This document shows positions 34,197-44,959 of a stretch of DNA of 64,000 nucleotides, one piece after another. The first letter of the stretch is position 1, and each line of letters opens with the position of its first letter. This DNA comes from Topomyia yanbarensis (Eukaryota > Arthropoda > Insecta > Diptera > Culicidae). Below the pieces are notes generated by a model. The model ran no database searches. It saw nothing but the letters and a program-made list of their open reading frames with translations, and had not been told where the DNA came from. The position numbers and the translations under genes were made by a program. The stretch spans positions 85,248,113 to 85,312,112 of the forward strand of contig NC_080672.1 in NCBI RefSeq assembly GCF_030247195.1, written 5' to 3'.

Positions 34197-35063
34197 TGAT
34201 TGGTTAGCTGGAGCGAAAAAGGCCAAGCGCAAAATAAGAGAGTGAATGGTCTGTTCATGCCGAGGCAGGTTGGCGCAGCGAATGGCAACCGCGTAAGGGG
34301 TAAACCCAGCCACCCCGAAGCAAGACAGAAGAGTGAGTGTATAGGCGCATAAGTGGACTGCCTCATGCCAAGACGGGAGGGTCGTAGCGTAGTATGTTGG
34401 AACTAAGCTATCGATGCCTCATGGCGTGGCAGAGGAATGAAAGGGTGAGCATCCAAGTCAGTCTCACATTGCATGTTAAGGGTGAGCATAAAAGTCAGCC
34501 TCACAGGTTGGTAGAGGCTAGCACAAAAGTCAGCCTAGCAAGGAATGAAAAAGGTGAGCACAAAAGTCAGCCTCGCATGGTATGTCAGAAGTGGGGCCTA
34601 AGAAAAATGTCCCACATGGGATGCCAGAGGGAGTGACAAAGGTACAATAGAGTGGCACGATTGAGAGTGAATCAGGTGATAGGGTGAGCACACAAGTCAG
34701 CCTCGCATGGAACGTAAAAGGTGAGCACAAAAGTCAGCCTCATGTGGGAGTGTTTGAGAGTGAATCAAAGTGCGATTGAGAGAGCACCCAAGTAAGCCTC
34801 ATACAGGATGTATGAACGCGTGAGTGAGAGTGAATGAGTACATTTAGTACAGCCATCCCCCCAGAAGTAATACCGAGAGGTAGTTCCTGGGAGGAATGAT
34901 GGCGGAGCCCAATGGAGTTTAGTCGGTATTAATGGCTGGTCACCATTCGAGTCCGACACGCCCCCAGTGCACCCCGTGCGGTAGATTGGACCCTACCAAT
35001 AGCACGTGTACTGGGCTAGGACATAAAGGTCTTCTCCATTGTAAAAAAAAAAAAAAAAAAAAA
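34197..35063 (+). repeat. R1-B 3' UTR: repeat array and poly(A)
   Basis: It holds about seven copies of a motif near GTGAGCACAAAAGTCAGCC (around 34443, 34481, 34516, 34552, 34683, 34720 and 34783), then a unique end and a poly(A) run. It matches the R1-A 3' UTR closely. Confidence 0.85.
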
Positions 35064-35076
35064 CGCACAGACATTT

Positions 35077-35191
35077 GCCGATCTCGACGAACTGAATCGA
35101 ATGGTGTATGACACTCGGCCCTCCGGGTCTCGGTTAAAAAGCCGATTTTTACAGTGATTGCATAGCCTTTCTTTATATGAGAAAGGCAAAA
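35077..35191 (+). repeat. CCTCCGG-core repeat, copy 5 (3' part after R1-B)
   Basis: It continues copy 5 with the conserved core (GATCTCGACGAACTG, CTCGGCCCTCCGGG) and the closing GAGAAAGGCAAAA, matching 24105-24217 of unit 1. Confidence 0.8.
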
Positions 35192-35882
35192 CGTGTGTAA
35201 GCATTTGAATTAATATACGATAAACGCTAGCACCGCCACACCAACCTATCCTAACTATCTGTCAAATCCATTCCGGAACTGGAAATCCTTAATGGATTCA
35301 ATATGGAATCTTGCTCAAAGAAAACAACCGATACCGACTCTATCGGTTGATGCATTTGAGCTGGAATTCATGCTGGAAGTCCGAACCAGTTCCGGACTAG
35401 TTTGACTGGGTAGAGGAATAACCGCTGTCAATTCTGTCAAACTCAGCCACAAAAAAAACATAACGACAGTAGCGCACCTGGATATGGATATGGAGATTTT
35501 ACACAAGTTGAATGCTGAAGATGGCCTTCTGTTCTCTGTGCTCATGCTATGCGACTCAACAGCATGGCAACCAACATTCAGTGGTAAAAAATGTCGTATT
35601 CATATGAAAGTTGTATGAATATAACTTGAAATACCACACGAACTATGTTTTAATAGATTTTCATGTGAAATTCGAAGGGAAATCATTTGATTTGCTTTTG
35701 ACACATTCCACGCAGTTGTATCGCTTACCTCATGAAAATAAATCTGCTAATATAAGTAAAAGTTGCTCTGAAATATGTTGGTGTAGGTTTAAGGCTCCCA
35801 AATCATAGATATATAGAAATTTTTTAAAAGAATTTTTACGACGGTCGTCAATGAAAACCAGTAATATATTTATGACTCGTTT
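35192..35882. other. Intergenic DNA, no gene recognised
   Basis: I see no supported gene. Around 35250-35440 there is an imperfect inverted pair built on TGTCAAA..CCGGAACT, suggesting a decayed small element. A 76-codon minus-strand frame there has no recognisable domain. Confidence 0.4.
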
Positions 35883-35916
35883 TTAACCCTTAGAACGTTG
35901 CACTGGGGTAAATATA

Positions 35917-35997
35917 TACTTCCCATGATCGCAAATCAGTCCCATAAAGATAGGAAATCCCATATAAAACGGGACAAATATGCGATCATGGGCAGTA
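35917..35997. repeat. 81-bp palindromic mini-element, copy 2
   Basis: It starts TACTTCCCATGATCGCA and ends TGCGATCATGGGCAGTA; same length and sequence family as 1762-1842. It interrupts a sequence (GCACTGGGGTA...TACCCCACGC) whose apparently uninterrupted relative is at about 36918-36944 (GCACTGGGGTACAAATGTACCCCACGC). That supports the boundaries and a TA target. Confidence 0.8.
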
Positions 35998-37204
35998 TAC
36001 CCCACGCGATTGATCGCAATTTTTGTAGGTAAAATTGCAAACAAAGGATATGCATAATACATCATTTTCTCCGTTTTTTAATTGCGAAAACAGCTGTGTA
36101 AGTGAAAGTACCAAATTTATTAAATCAATGATACATAAATTGGTTTGAACAAAATAAAAATTGAATAAATCGCGGTTTTGACTTTTTTCATAGAAATTAC
36201 CATAACTTTGCGAATTTTCATTCGATTTGAAAAAATCAAATTATTCTAAAAATTGAAAGAATGGTCTTAGAACGCTATCAAATGGAATTTAGATATTTTT
36301 TTTAAAAAAATATGCAATTATTTGGAAGAGCATTAGTTTAAAAATCGGGTTTTGGAAAAAAAAAAACCACGAAATGGGGTGGAAATTGAAATGAAAAAAA
36401 TATTTCTGACCAACAATACATTGGTAACACGCAATGATACTGTTGCAGCAGTTACTGTGCACAAATTATACTTGCGAGCCATTGTTTTGAAAAACTATAA
36501 AAAGTAAACAACAAAACAATAAAAATCAGCAAAAATGTTAATGTAAATTAATTTAAATTAATTGAATAAATGATTAAAAACGATAATATAATACTAATTT
36601 TTACTTACGTAGTAAAACAACCAATATTTAAACTGGTATTGTCACGAATCACATTTCCACTGACAGCACGAAAACTGACGAAACACTAACGGCAACCGTA
36701 CCCTGGGGTACAAATGTACTTATGCCTAACGTATGTATGCCTAATGTATTTATGCCAAACGTCGCGCACCCCTGAAATGAACATAATAATAAGGAAAAAT
36801 GTACAGTGGAACGGAACAAGTGAATGAAAACAATTTCAAAATGATACGCATTTCGATTCGGCTGAATTTCTTGATTCATCACAAAATTAATAATGGACAG
36901 ATTAACCCTAGAACGTTGCACTGGGGTACAAATGTACCCCACGCCTTCTTTGGAGCCATGTAAAGATGAGAATTCGGCATTTTTTGACCTGGGACCCTAA
37001 CCATAATTCAATTTAGAGTTCCTAGTAAGAGTAGGAAAAGGTGGTATAGTCAGTTTGCTTATAGCCTTCGTAGCAGCAGGTGTCAAAGTTGGCGTATACC
37101 CCTATACAAACCTTCGCAATTACAATTAATAAATATTTCAGATTGGCAGAAGATCTTATCACACAACTTAGAAATGGATACAGAAATAGCTAGATAGATG
37201 CGAT
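35998..37204. other. AT-rich DNA with partial TTAACCC repeats
   Basis: No gene. TTAACCCT followed by TAGAACGTTGCACTGGGGTA occurs at 35883 and again, with one base fewer, at 36902 in the same orientation. This looks like the 5' end of a TTAA-targeting (piggyBac-like) repeat family, but I could not find an inverted partner end. Confidence 0.45.
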
Positions 37205-37225
37205 AGAAGAGAGACAGAGAGAGAA

Positions 37226-37269
<44 letters not shown>

Positions 37270-37276
37270 GGGGGGG
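37205..37276. repeat. (GA)n microsatellite with G run
   Basis: GAGAGA repeat, interrupted in its first third and pure from about 37230, followed by a short G run. Simple sequence only. Confidence 0.95.
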
Positions 37277-38099
37277 CGTGTGAGGAATGGCAAATGATGG
37301 TTAATGCAGTGACATTATTTTTATAGGTATATTATTATGATATATTGATTTCTTACATTCTTATCATAAATAATGTAAGTAGTAATTTTTGCGCCATAAC
37401 CAGTATAACCTAAATCTTGCAAAAGAGCTAAATTTTCGCTAGATTTTTGGGCTTCAAACATACAGTTGCTTTCAGTGACGTCACGAGTATAATTATATGA
37501 GAAATCTTTTATCTCACTACTAGGTGAATTACTTGTTGATCTGTGTATTGATATACCATCCAACATTTACTTCATGATTGAACGCAATGCCTAATCCAAG
37601 GAATAAATACTAGAACTCACTGTTTCTTTATCAACACATTATTTTGTCTTTGAAGTGAACTTGATTTTTGAGAAATAGTTAATTTACTATAAAGGTAATT
37701 CACAAAATGTTCTCAACATCGAATTCCTTGAATCACGTAAATGTGTTTTCATACCCCGATATTCAAAATCGGTTTAGTTTTGCCCCTAAAACACCAGTAA
37801 AGCAATACTCTGTATGAAACAATCTCATTTTTAGTTAGTGGAAATTGGTAAGCAAGGAATAAAAATACAAAATGTTTAATATCTCCGCCGCTCGTGCACG
37901 GATTTTGACAATCTATAGCTTGTTAGAAAGGTATTTTTACAAGCTTTCTATAAATGTGCAGTTTTGCAGTTTTAATTCTGAAAATTTGCAGTAATATTGC
38001 ATTGTTCGAAAGTTATGTGCAAAAAACTTGTTGTGTTTTGTCAAAATCGCCCATATCTTAGAAAGTAAACAACATATCGAAAATCAAAAATAATAGTGT
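37277..38099. other. AT-rich DNA, no gene recognised
   Basis: No frame with a recognisable signature. An 81-codon minus-strand frame at 37321-37566 has no homology I can name. Confidence 0.45.
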
Positions 38100-38935
38100 C
38101 AAACGGCGACGTTAGGTTCTTCATTTGAAACTGGTTTCATTAAGATCGGTTCAGCCATTGCTGAGATAATTACATGACATTTTGTACATACATACATACA
38201 CACATACACGCACACACACACACATACAGACATTGTCTCAATTTGTCGAGCTGAGTCGATTGGTATATGAGACTCGGCCCTCCGTGCCTTGGAAAAAGTT
38301 TTCAAAGTTTGAGCGAATCCTATACATTTCTTTTGTAAGAAATGTAAAACACTTATCGTCCCAATATAATATGAGCGCATCCTGAGATATACCGTTTTGA
38401 AGGGAAAAACTCCGATTTTCCCATATAAAAATCCATTTTTATTAGCCAAAATTGAGAAAATCTTCAAACTGTCATAAAAATCGACCCTGATCTGCTAGAA
38501 GCAAACCAAATACGTAGTTTTTCATCATTTCTCGTCTACTTCACGAAAAATTATGTTTGAACTCAGAATACTCAAGTTGGTTTTTTAGTGTTGCGCGCTT
38601 GCGATTTTATATGGGAAATTGCGGTTTTTTTCTCTTCCAAACGGTGTATCTCAGGATGCGCTCATATTATATTGAGATTATAAGTGTTTTACATTTCTTA
38701 TAAAAGAAATGTATAGAATTCGCTCAAACTTTCAAGATTTTTTCCGAGGCCCGGAGGGCCGAGTCTTATATACCAATCGACTCAGCTCGACGATTTGGGA
38801 CAATGTCTGTGTGTGTGTGTGTGTGTGTGTCTGTGTGTGTGTGTGTATGTAACGGACAAATTCTCATTCGTGTTTCTCAGCAATGGCTGAACCGATCTTA
38901 TCCAAACCAATTTTAAATGAAAGAACTAAAAAACA
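38100..38935. repeat. Large inverted pair of the CCTCCGG-core repeat
   Basis: Left arm about 38100-38405 (plus orientation): GATCGGTTCAGCCATTGCTG, CA microsatellite, TCGGCCCTCC core, then AAGAAATGTAAAACACTTAT and AATATGAGCGCATCCTGAGA. Right arm about 38640-38935 carries the same features in reverse order and complement. The spacer is about 235 bp. The arms diverge from the 22-35 kb copies (GTAAGAAATGTAAAA instead of GAGAAAGGCAAAA), so this is a subfamily. A transcript across it could fold into a long hairpin. Confidence 0.75.
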
Positions 38936-40251
38936 GTATAAACGCTATTAATTTGTTTTTGATTCTGATGTTTAGTTTCCAAGATATGAATGTTTGAATG
39001 CGTAAAAATGGCGTTTTTTACAGTTTTTTTAAATTATCTGCCGAAATTGACATTATAGATTAACAATTTATATGTTTTTAGACAACTTTAACAAATACCT
39101 TTCGAACAAGCTATAGATTGTTGAAATCGGACTATTATCAAAAGAGATAATTAACATTAAAGGCGGACGAAAGATTTTTATCATTTCCCATTGCCAGAAA
39201 TATGACCAAAAACATGTAATCTATTATTAACGCCAAAACGGCTTATTTTAGGTCAATAGTATCTTCGGAGAATTTAATGGCGGCAATATGCCCTTTCTTT
39301 TGGTATTGTGCTTTTGCTGATTAATCTCCCTATGAGTGAGATATTTTCACAAATTTTCTTGGAAGTGATTACATCGAAATGATGTCTTCAGCAAATTTGT
39401 AGCTCTTACTTTTGCGAATAACTTTACTAAAGACTTTAAATATCTATTTTGAATACTTTAAAAGTTATGGCTTGTTGTTTGTTGATTACTCTTTCTCGCC
39501 TATTTATTGTTCAATATAGTAATAATCCATTGAAATAAGCTAAACATTATTTCGATAAAACGAATTTTGTATTTCATTTTACTATCTACAACCGCTAGAA
39601 ATAATCACCGAACACTTCCAAGTTATCTGGAAGGAACTTGATAACTTATCAGTGCAAAAATGTTCATTTGTGCGAACCTTCTGACTGCAATTTTTCTAAC
39701 TTCTAACCATCGGATCGATCTGAAACATATCGGAAAATGGAAAGCGAAATAAATAACTCCAAGCAACGGCGTAGCCAAGAGAAGGTTTTGGGGTTTAACA
39801 CCATACAACCCCCCCCCCCCCAAACCAAAAAAATAAATTGGATTGAAGTTGAAAATTTATTGCTGCAGACTGATTTAATTCAATATTACAATAACAATTA
39901 TCTGATCCGTAGATTGATAACCTGTTGTTGTAAACATCATGAGGACTTTTGATAAATTGTCGGAATGGGGTCCTTCCTGATATGTAACTGATCTATTGGT
40001 CTTGATTTCACAGTTGTCTAATAGCATCAATATCAAATTCCTGCCTGAAAACATTCCAATAGAAAATTCCAGAGTTCTGTAATCAATAATAATCCTCAGA
40101 TTTCTTTTCAAATTGAGCTCGCTTTTGTAGAGATGTACTGTAATAAGGGTCTTTATTTAATAGGAAGTGAAGTTGAAATTGATTTAATGTCTATGAAACA
40201 TAGAACTGCTCACCAAAAAAAATGCATAACTTTCAAAATTTGCTAAAAATG
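38936..40251. other. AT-rich DNA, no gene recognised
   Basis: No supported gene. A 14-base poly(C) run lies at about 39808-39821. Short frames on both strands lack signatures. Confidence 0.45.
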
Positions 40252-40712
40252 TTTTTGCCTTTCTCATTCACTCTAAAATTCGTCAAACTAATCGCGACCG
40301 GGAGGGCCGAGTGTCATATGCCAATCGACTCAGTTCGTCGAGTTCGGAAAATGTCTGTGTGTGTATGTATGTGTGTGTATGTGGAAAAAATGTGAACATA
40401 CCGGCCCGGAGCGAGTATGCAGTGAGGGGTTGCTACTTGAAAATTAAAACTAGTTTAAAATTTCTTAACAAGTTGAAAGTTTTATGCAGGACCCGGATCT
40501 TTCTAAATGATCCGCCGCTGGTTTCAAGCGATGTTTCAGTATCACATAGTATCTCAAGATCGTGGCTGTCGATCCATTGTTCGTATGTGAAAATTGTACT
40601 GAACATGTAATATTCATTTCCACCATTGTATTGAACATAACCAGCCATGGAATCGTAGTCTGGACAAATGAGAAAAGCACAATTGCACCATTAGGTGGAT
40701 TAAAACGGGTTT
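40252..40712 (-). repeat. CCTCCGG-core repeat, short complete minus copy
   Basis: Read on the minus strand it has both family ends: it opens GTTTTAATCCACCTAA, then GTGCAATTGTGC, and closes with the microsatellite, ACTCGGCCCTCC core and GAGAAAGGCAAAAA. It is only about 460 bp, so most internal units are absent. It helps define the family's true ends. Confidence 0.75.
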
Positions 40713-41752
40713 TTATTTTGGAAATGCGTCAAGTTGAGACGAAAACGTAATATGATTAATAACGAGGATAACACTTTCCGAATGTAGAGAGAAATTTATG
40801 AAAAATGACGATTTACATTCGACTCTAGCAGGTCCTGATCGATTTTGATGAGAATTTTATTTTTGTTGTATGACCAATTATATGTATAGGCTAAATGTTT
40901 TTTTTTTGACTCAGTACAATATACATAACCCCTTTAGGAAAATTCAGTTTTCCCACCACAATGCATTGATTGAGGAATTTAGATGTTTTATTAACAGAGC
41001 ACTAGCAATAATTCGTTTGTATGTCTATATAATGGGTCATTTTTTCGCTTTCCCATTGATTTGGTTTGAGATTTCTAGCACTGATGTTGTCCTATGCTGA
41101 TTTGAGCGATTCTCTGAGTCCTGCCACTATCCCATGTAGTATGTGTTATCAAAAACATCGCGAAGCTTCAAGTTCTAAATGTTCTCAAACGATATAATAT
41201 CCGAAGAGAGTGATAAGAGTTATAAGAAATGTCTCATCACACTGTTAGGTGGATTAAAAGCGTTTTTTATGTAAAAATGTCTGAGGAACGCGATGGCATT
41301 AAAATTTTCAAAATTAAAATATACGTATTGAGAGAAAAATTAACTTTCAATATTTAACTGAAAAAATGGTATAGTTGGCAACACTGTCGGTAAAAAATAA
41401 TATTTTTTATAGATTCCTTGAACAATTTTCTTCAAAAGCCATCTTGTGGTTTGATTCTAGAGTAAATAGAACCTGAGATATGATCAAAAGAAAATCAAGA
41501 GTTTTAGCAATTTGCCAAAACGGGGGGTGCTCCCATGACCCGAGGGGTGGTTCAATTGTCACAAAAATTTGGGTTTTTATATATTGGCCCTAGATGAACA
41601 ATTCCTCTAAATTTTGTTCAAATCCGTGGAGGTCGATTACACGTGCCTTGATCACTTCGCATAGAATGACCCATATGCATTTTTTTTAAAAAAATGTCGA
41701 ATATTAGACTTTTTTTTACTTTGGTCGATTGTAATCATAATAAATGTACATT
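40713..41752. other. AT-rich DNA with a lone repeat end
   Basis: At about 41228-41262 there is another minus-orientation copy of the family opening sequence (GTTAGGTGGATTAAAA). No gene was recognised. Confidence 0.45.
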
Positions 41753-41989
41753 TCTCGACAAACATACGATTACGGCCTTAAAGCCAACTGTCAAAATTCT
41801 CTTTGAAAGAAAATTCCGGACAAACCGTTACTGGCTAAACGCAGTTCATAGCAGTTAATGCAAGAGAAAACTTTTTTCTTTTGTTTACTATGAACATCTC
41901 TGATTGGCGGGTAACAGTTTATCTGAAATTTCATTTCAAAGAGAATTTTGACAGTTGGTTTTTAAGCCGTAATCATATGTTTGTCGAGA
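41753..41989. repeat. 237-bp foldback MITE-like element
   Basis: The first about 57 bases, starting TCTCGACAAACATACGATTA, pair with the last about 55 bases, which end TAATCATATGTTTGTCGAGA. The inner parts also pair imperfectly (AAACCGTTACTGG with its partner GGGTAACAGTTT). The whole segment is thus one long imperfect hairpin. It is a foldback MITE by structure; superfamily not assigned because no clear target duplication was found. Confidence 0.75.
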
Positions 41990-42960
41990 TTTGATCTACG
42001 CATATTATACATTTTCGGAAAGGTCACATCAATACCTTTCGAACTGTTTCGATCGGATCCTATTTGAACAAGATATCGACAAATAACTAAAATAGTGCCC
42101 AAAAACATCTTTTTCAAAGAAATCTTGAAAATGTTTCTTTGAAAAAAAATGGACTTGGTTTTCGTATTCAGCGATCCAAAATTAACTGAGGAAACACCTT
42201 TCTTCTTAGCTTATCGCGATTACCTTAAAATTGTTAAAATTGATTCTGAAAATATGAAAAAAAAAATTCTGTGATAAAAAATAGAGCAAAAACAAAAAAA
42301 GCGGAAGCAAAAGAAAAACTTTTTTTTTTAACTCGAACTTCTTTGAAAGAGAAATAGAGTATTATTTTCGTATTCAGCGACCCAAAATTAATCTAGAAAA
42401 CACTTTTTCTCGTAACTTCATTTTTCTTGTAAACTAGTGTAATCTTAGAGATATGTGAAAAACAGAGCAATTTTCACTCGGTGCCTAATAACATCACCAG
42501 TTTTTGTCGGATTTTCGTGATCTTAGACTTAAAATTCACGTGAGAAGTTTGCCTGTTACATAAAATTTTAAAAGATTTTTTTTGCTGATTTATTTTTTTA
42601 TGAAAAATTAACCAAAAATTAGTAATTTTACCAAACACTACTTTTTTGACTTTGGTTGCTCTTAACCCTAAATAGTTGATATTTAATCCTAACATGTTAT
42701 ACATTTCTCGAATGGACATAACAATACATTTCGAATGGTGAGTTGTGTTAATCGGAAGATTTGTTCCTGAGATATTGACCAAAAACTGCAAAAAGTGCTC
42801 AAAAATACTTTTTTTAAAAAATCACGAAAACGGTTCTTTGAAAAAGAAAATGGATACGATTTTCGTGCTCAGCGACCCAAAATTGACCTAGAAAACACCT
42901 TTTTTCTTAACTTCATGCAATTAACCCAAAATTTGTAAAGTAGTGTTATCTAAAGTCATT
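41990..42960. repeat. Imperfect tandem repeats (diverged units)
   Basis: A phrase near TTTTCGTATTCAGCGACCC followed by AAAATTAA...GAAAACAC recurs at about 42155, 42366 and 42856. A preceding phrase near TTATACATTT..CGAA..G..CATAACAATACATTTCGAA recurs at about 42005 and 42700. The units are strongly diverged and non-coding. Confidence 0.55.
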
Positions 42961-43700
42961 ATTGAAGACCCCCTCCCCCCATCAAACAATGGTTAGTTGA
43001 TCCAAGTCTGAATTGGAAAAAATCAGCACAGAAGTCAACATATCGATCGATATTAGCCATAGTTGTATACGTAAACTAATAAGTTCTATATTAAAATAAT
43101 TGACTTATAAAGGAGACCACTCCAATACTGCCGTACTACCGGGAACATTACCGACTAGTTCATTAAGCTCACTATAATGTATATCCGTTACGATTTGTTT
43201 GAACTACAATTTATCTATTTGTTTGATTTTTTGTTGTTTGATTTTGTTAAACTCAACAGTTACATTGCCTTAAATTGGAATACGTTAACTACCCTAGTTA
43301 GTTGTCATGGAGCGTTTTTAATTTCTTTATGTATCGAATATATAACCCTCGAAAGGTTGGTGTTGGACTTCCGTTCCCTTCTACCAATTGCCCGTAATTT
43401 TAGTATGAATAATATATCGTTCCACACAACCGTAGTTCGTCCTTTTTTACATTTTCTATTGAAGTGGGACAGTTGGATTTTCCCATGTCAATAATTGACC
43501 AAGAATGTTTTCCTTTGGTTTTCTCACTATTGAGCATACAACTACTATACTAAAGGGAAAGCAACTTGTTGAAATCTCGACACTTTCCCAACGGAGCAAC
43601 TGTCCACATACGGCACGCAATACTCACCTGTTCCAGTTCCAGTCGGCAATGAAAACTCATTAAATAATTACCATTTATTGACGGGAAAAAGTCACGTCCA
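42961..43700. other. Upstream region of the reductase exon
   Basis: No transposon was recognised. This stretch may include 5' flanking sequence of the host gene at 43838. A 105-codon plus-strand frame at 43177-43494 is hydrophobic but has no recognisable domain. Confidence 0.35.
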
Positions 43701-43705
43701 TTTCC

Positions 43706-43712
43706 TATATAT
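43706..43712 (+). promoter_or_regulatory. TATA-like box upstream of the reductase exon
   Basis: TATATAT lies about 125 bp upstream of the ATG at 43838. Distance and sequence allow a core promoter, but I see no convincing initiator, so this is a weak call. Confidence 0.2.
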
Positions 43713-43837
43713 GGGAAAGCTTGCATGACCAAACCCACACGCGGTCGGTCGCAAGTGGTTCGCCCCAGCACACAGCAGTATCCTTCCGTGGTTCTACACG
43801 TGCTGTCGTGGGCGCATCGTAGCGTCTCCCTGCAATC

Positions 43838-44110
43838 ATGCGGAACGTTTCAGTGAAGCCTTCGGTCGAGGTCGATTCTATTCCAAATAATCCCGACAGT
43901 GTGGAAAAAAATGCTACACCAGAGACAAATCGAATCCTTGACATGTACAAAGACTCAACCATCCTGATCACTGGTGGCACAGGATTTCTCGGCAAAGTGC
44001 TGCTGGAGAAGGCACTCCGGTGCTTGGACGTGAGAAAAATATTCATCCTTATCCGCCGGAAGGAGGGACTGAGCGCGGATGAACGACTCGTCAAGTTGCT
44101 GCAGGATGCG
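43838..44110 (+). CDS. Fatty acyl-CoA reductase, first coding exon
   Basis: Fatty acyl-CoA reductases convert acyl-CoA to fatty alcohol with NADPH, for cuticular lipid, wax or pheromone synthesis; they usually act at the ER or peroxisome. The 91 codons start at an ATG after a short leader. About 40 polar residues lead into ILITGGTGFLGKVLLEKALR, the Rossmann NAD(P)-binding motif (GxxGxxG) of the family. VRKIFILIRRKEGLSADERL follows, also family-typical. The frame hits a stop soon after 44110, but GCG|GTAGGT there is a good splice donor after KLLQDA, where the family would continue with LFDRLR. I find no later exon in the window. The exon could belong to a gene with a very long intron, or be a gene fragment; the sequence cannot tell. 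Confidence 0.8.
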
Positions 44111-44959
44111 GTAGGTGTGGTGTGACTGATTCGGACCATTGTCGTGAGAATATGCAACTTAATCAATATGACCGAGAGAGTAATATGCAGATCTATTGCG
44201 GTGATAGTGAGACAAGCAATCAAAATGGTGTTATTATAGAATCAGCAATGTTTTAATTTGGTGGTATCTTTCAAAGTGCATTAAAAACCGTACGACGATT
44301 TGAATGGTGTCAGATTCAATGCATTCAAATATTTCTTGTTTTGGCTTTGATCGAATCGATAGTGAGCTATATAGTACAACCAGTACTTGGCTATGAGAGT
44401 AGTAAGAGAAAAAGAGTTCGTTTCTCGTACATCGTTAGTGTAATTTGCAAAATAGGAAAATGATAATTCCTGGTTGCCACTTAACCATCGATAGAAATAA
44501 AACGAATTCTCAACAAATTCAGTGATGCGCGAGTTTCGTGGAATGAGAAATGAAAGTGCTCTCAGCATATCCTAGCTTGGTTTGCCAATGTAATCAGTGT
44601 TACCGTAATTTCAATTCTTTTCATGCGAATTCTTATATTATGTCGTCTATTTTTTCAAATATTTGTTTTGAGAATAACATGTTATCATAACAAAGGAGTT
44701 AAGTTTAAACTCTTATGATTTATATCAATATTCATAAAGGGCTTTTGGATTTTATGAAAACTATCAGTATCAGTGTACCATGACGTACTCTACAGGCGGA
44801 CTTATTCGAGGCCTTTCATATACCACGCGGATAATTTAATGATGGGCAAACAAAGCAAAACCTTGATTCTACATTTAGTTCCGGAACTTGACCTTCCGTT
44901 TCGATATACTTCGCAGCTTGCTCTTGGTGTAGAAAACAATTGCAAGGCTGGTGCTACGA
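44111..44959 (+). other. Putative start of a long intron
   Basis: It begins with the donor GTAGGTGTGG. No reductase exon and no transposon signature was recognised. Everything from here to the window end would be intron if the exon belongs to an intact plus-strand gene. Confidence 0.4.

Larger units (their letters stand above)
30844..35063 (+). mobile_element. R1-B: 5'-truncated sibling of R1-A with intact ORF2
   Basis: The element begins within ORF1 (homologous to about 6905 of R1-A), continues through a complete ORF2, the repeat-bearing 3' UTR (34197-35042) and a poly(A) tail (35043-35063), and is flanked by an 11-bp TSD. It is nearly identical to the corresponding part of R1-A in the opposite orientation. 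With an intact ORF2 but only a stub of ORF1 and no 5' UTR promoter, it is probably immobile by itself. Confidence 0.92.
25370..35191 (+). repeat. Segmental duplication, unit 2, split by R1-C and R1-B
   Basis: Sequence at 25370-25968, 29640-30843 and 35077-35191 matches unit 1 (22464-24217) in order. The interruptions are exactly the two R1-clade insertions with one TSD copy each. The remaining length exceeds unit 1 mainly because of the CATA tract at 25743-25953. The insertions therefore happened after, or specifically in, this copy. Confidence 0.85.

Noticed and set aside
34443..34800. Possible CRISPR-like repeat array
   Set aside because: Spacing and spacers are irregular and degenerate, and the array is part of a retrotransposon 3' UTR present in both sibling copies.
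35883..36905. A complete piggyBac-like element between the two TTAACCCT sites
   Set aside because: Both sites are in the same orientation and no inverted partner was found, so no element boundary can be claimed.
43705..44223. 172-codon minus-strand frame
   Set aside because: Antisense of the reductase exon; no signature, while the plus strand has a clear Rossmann motif.
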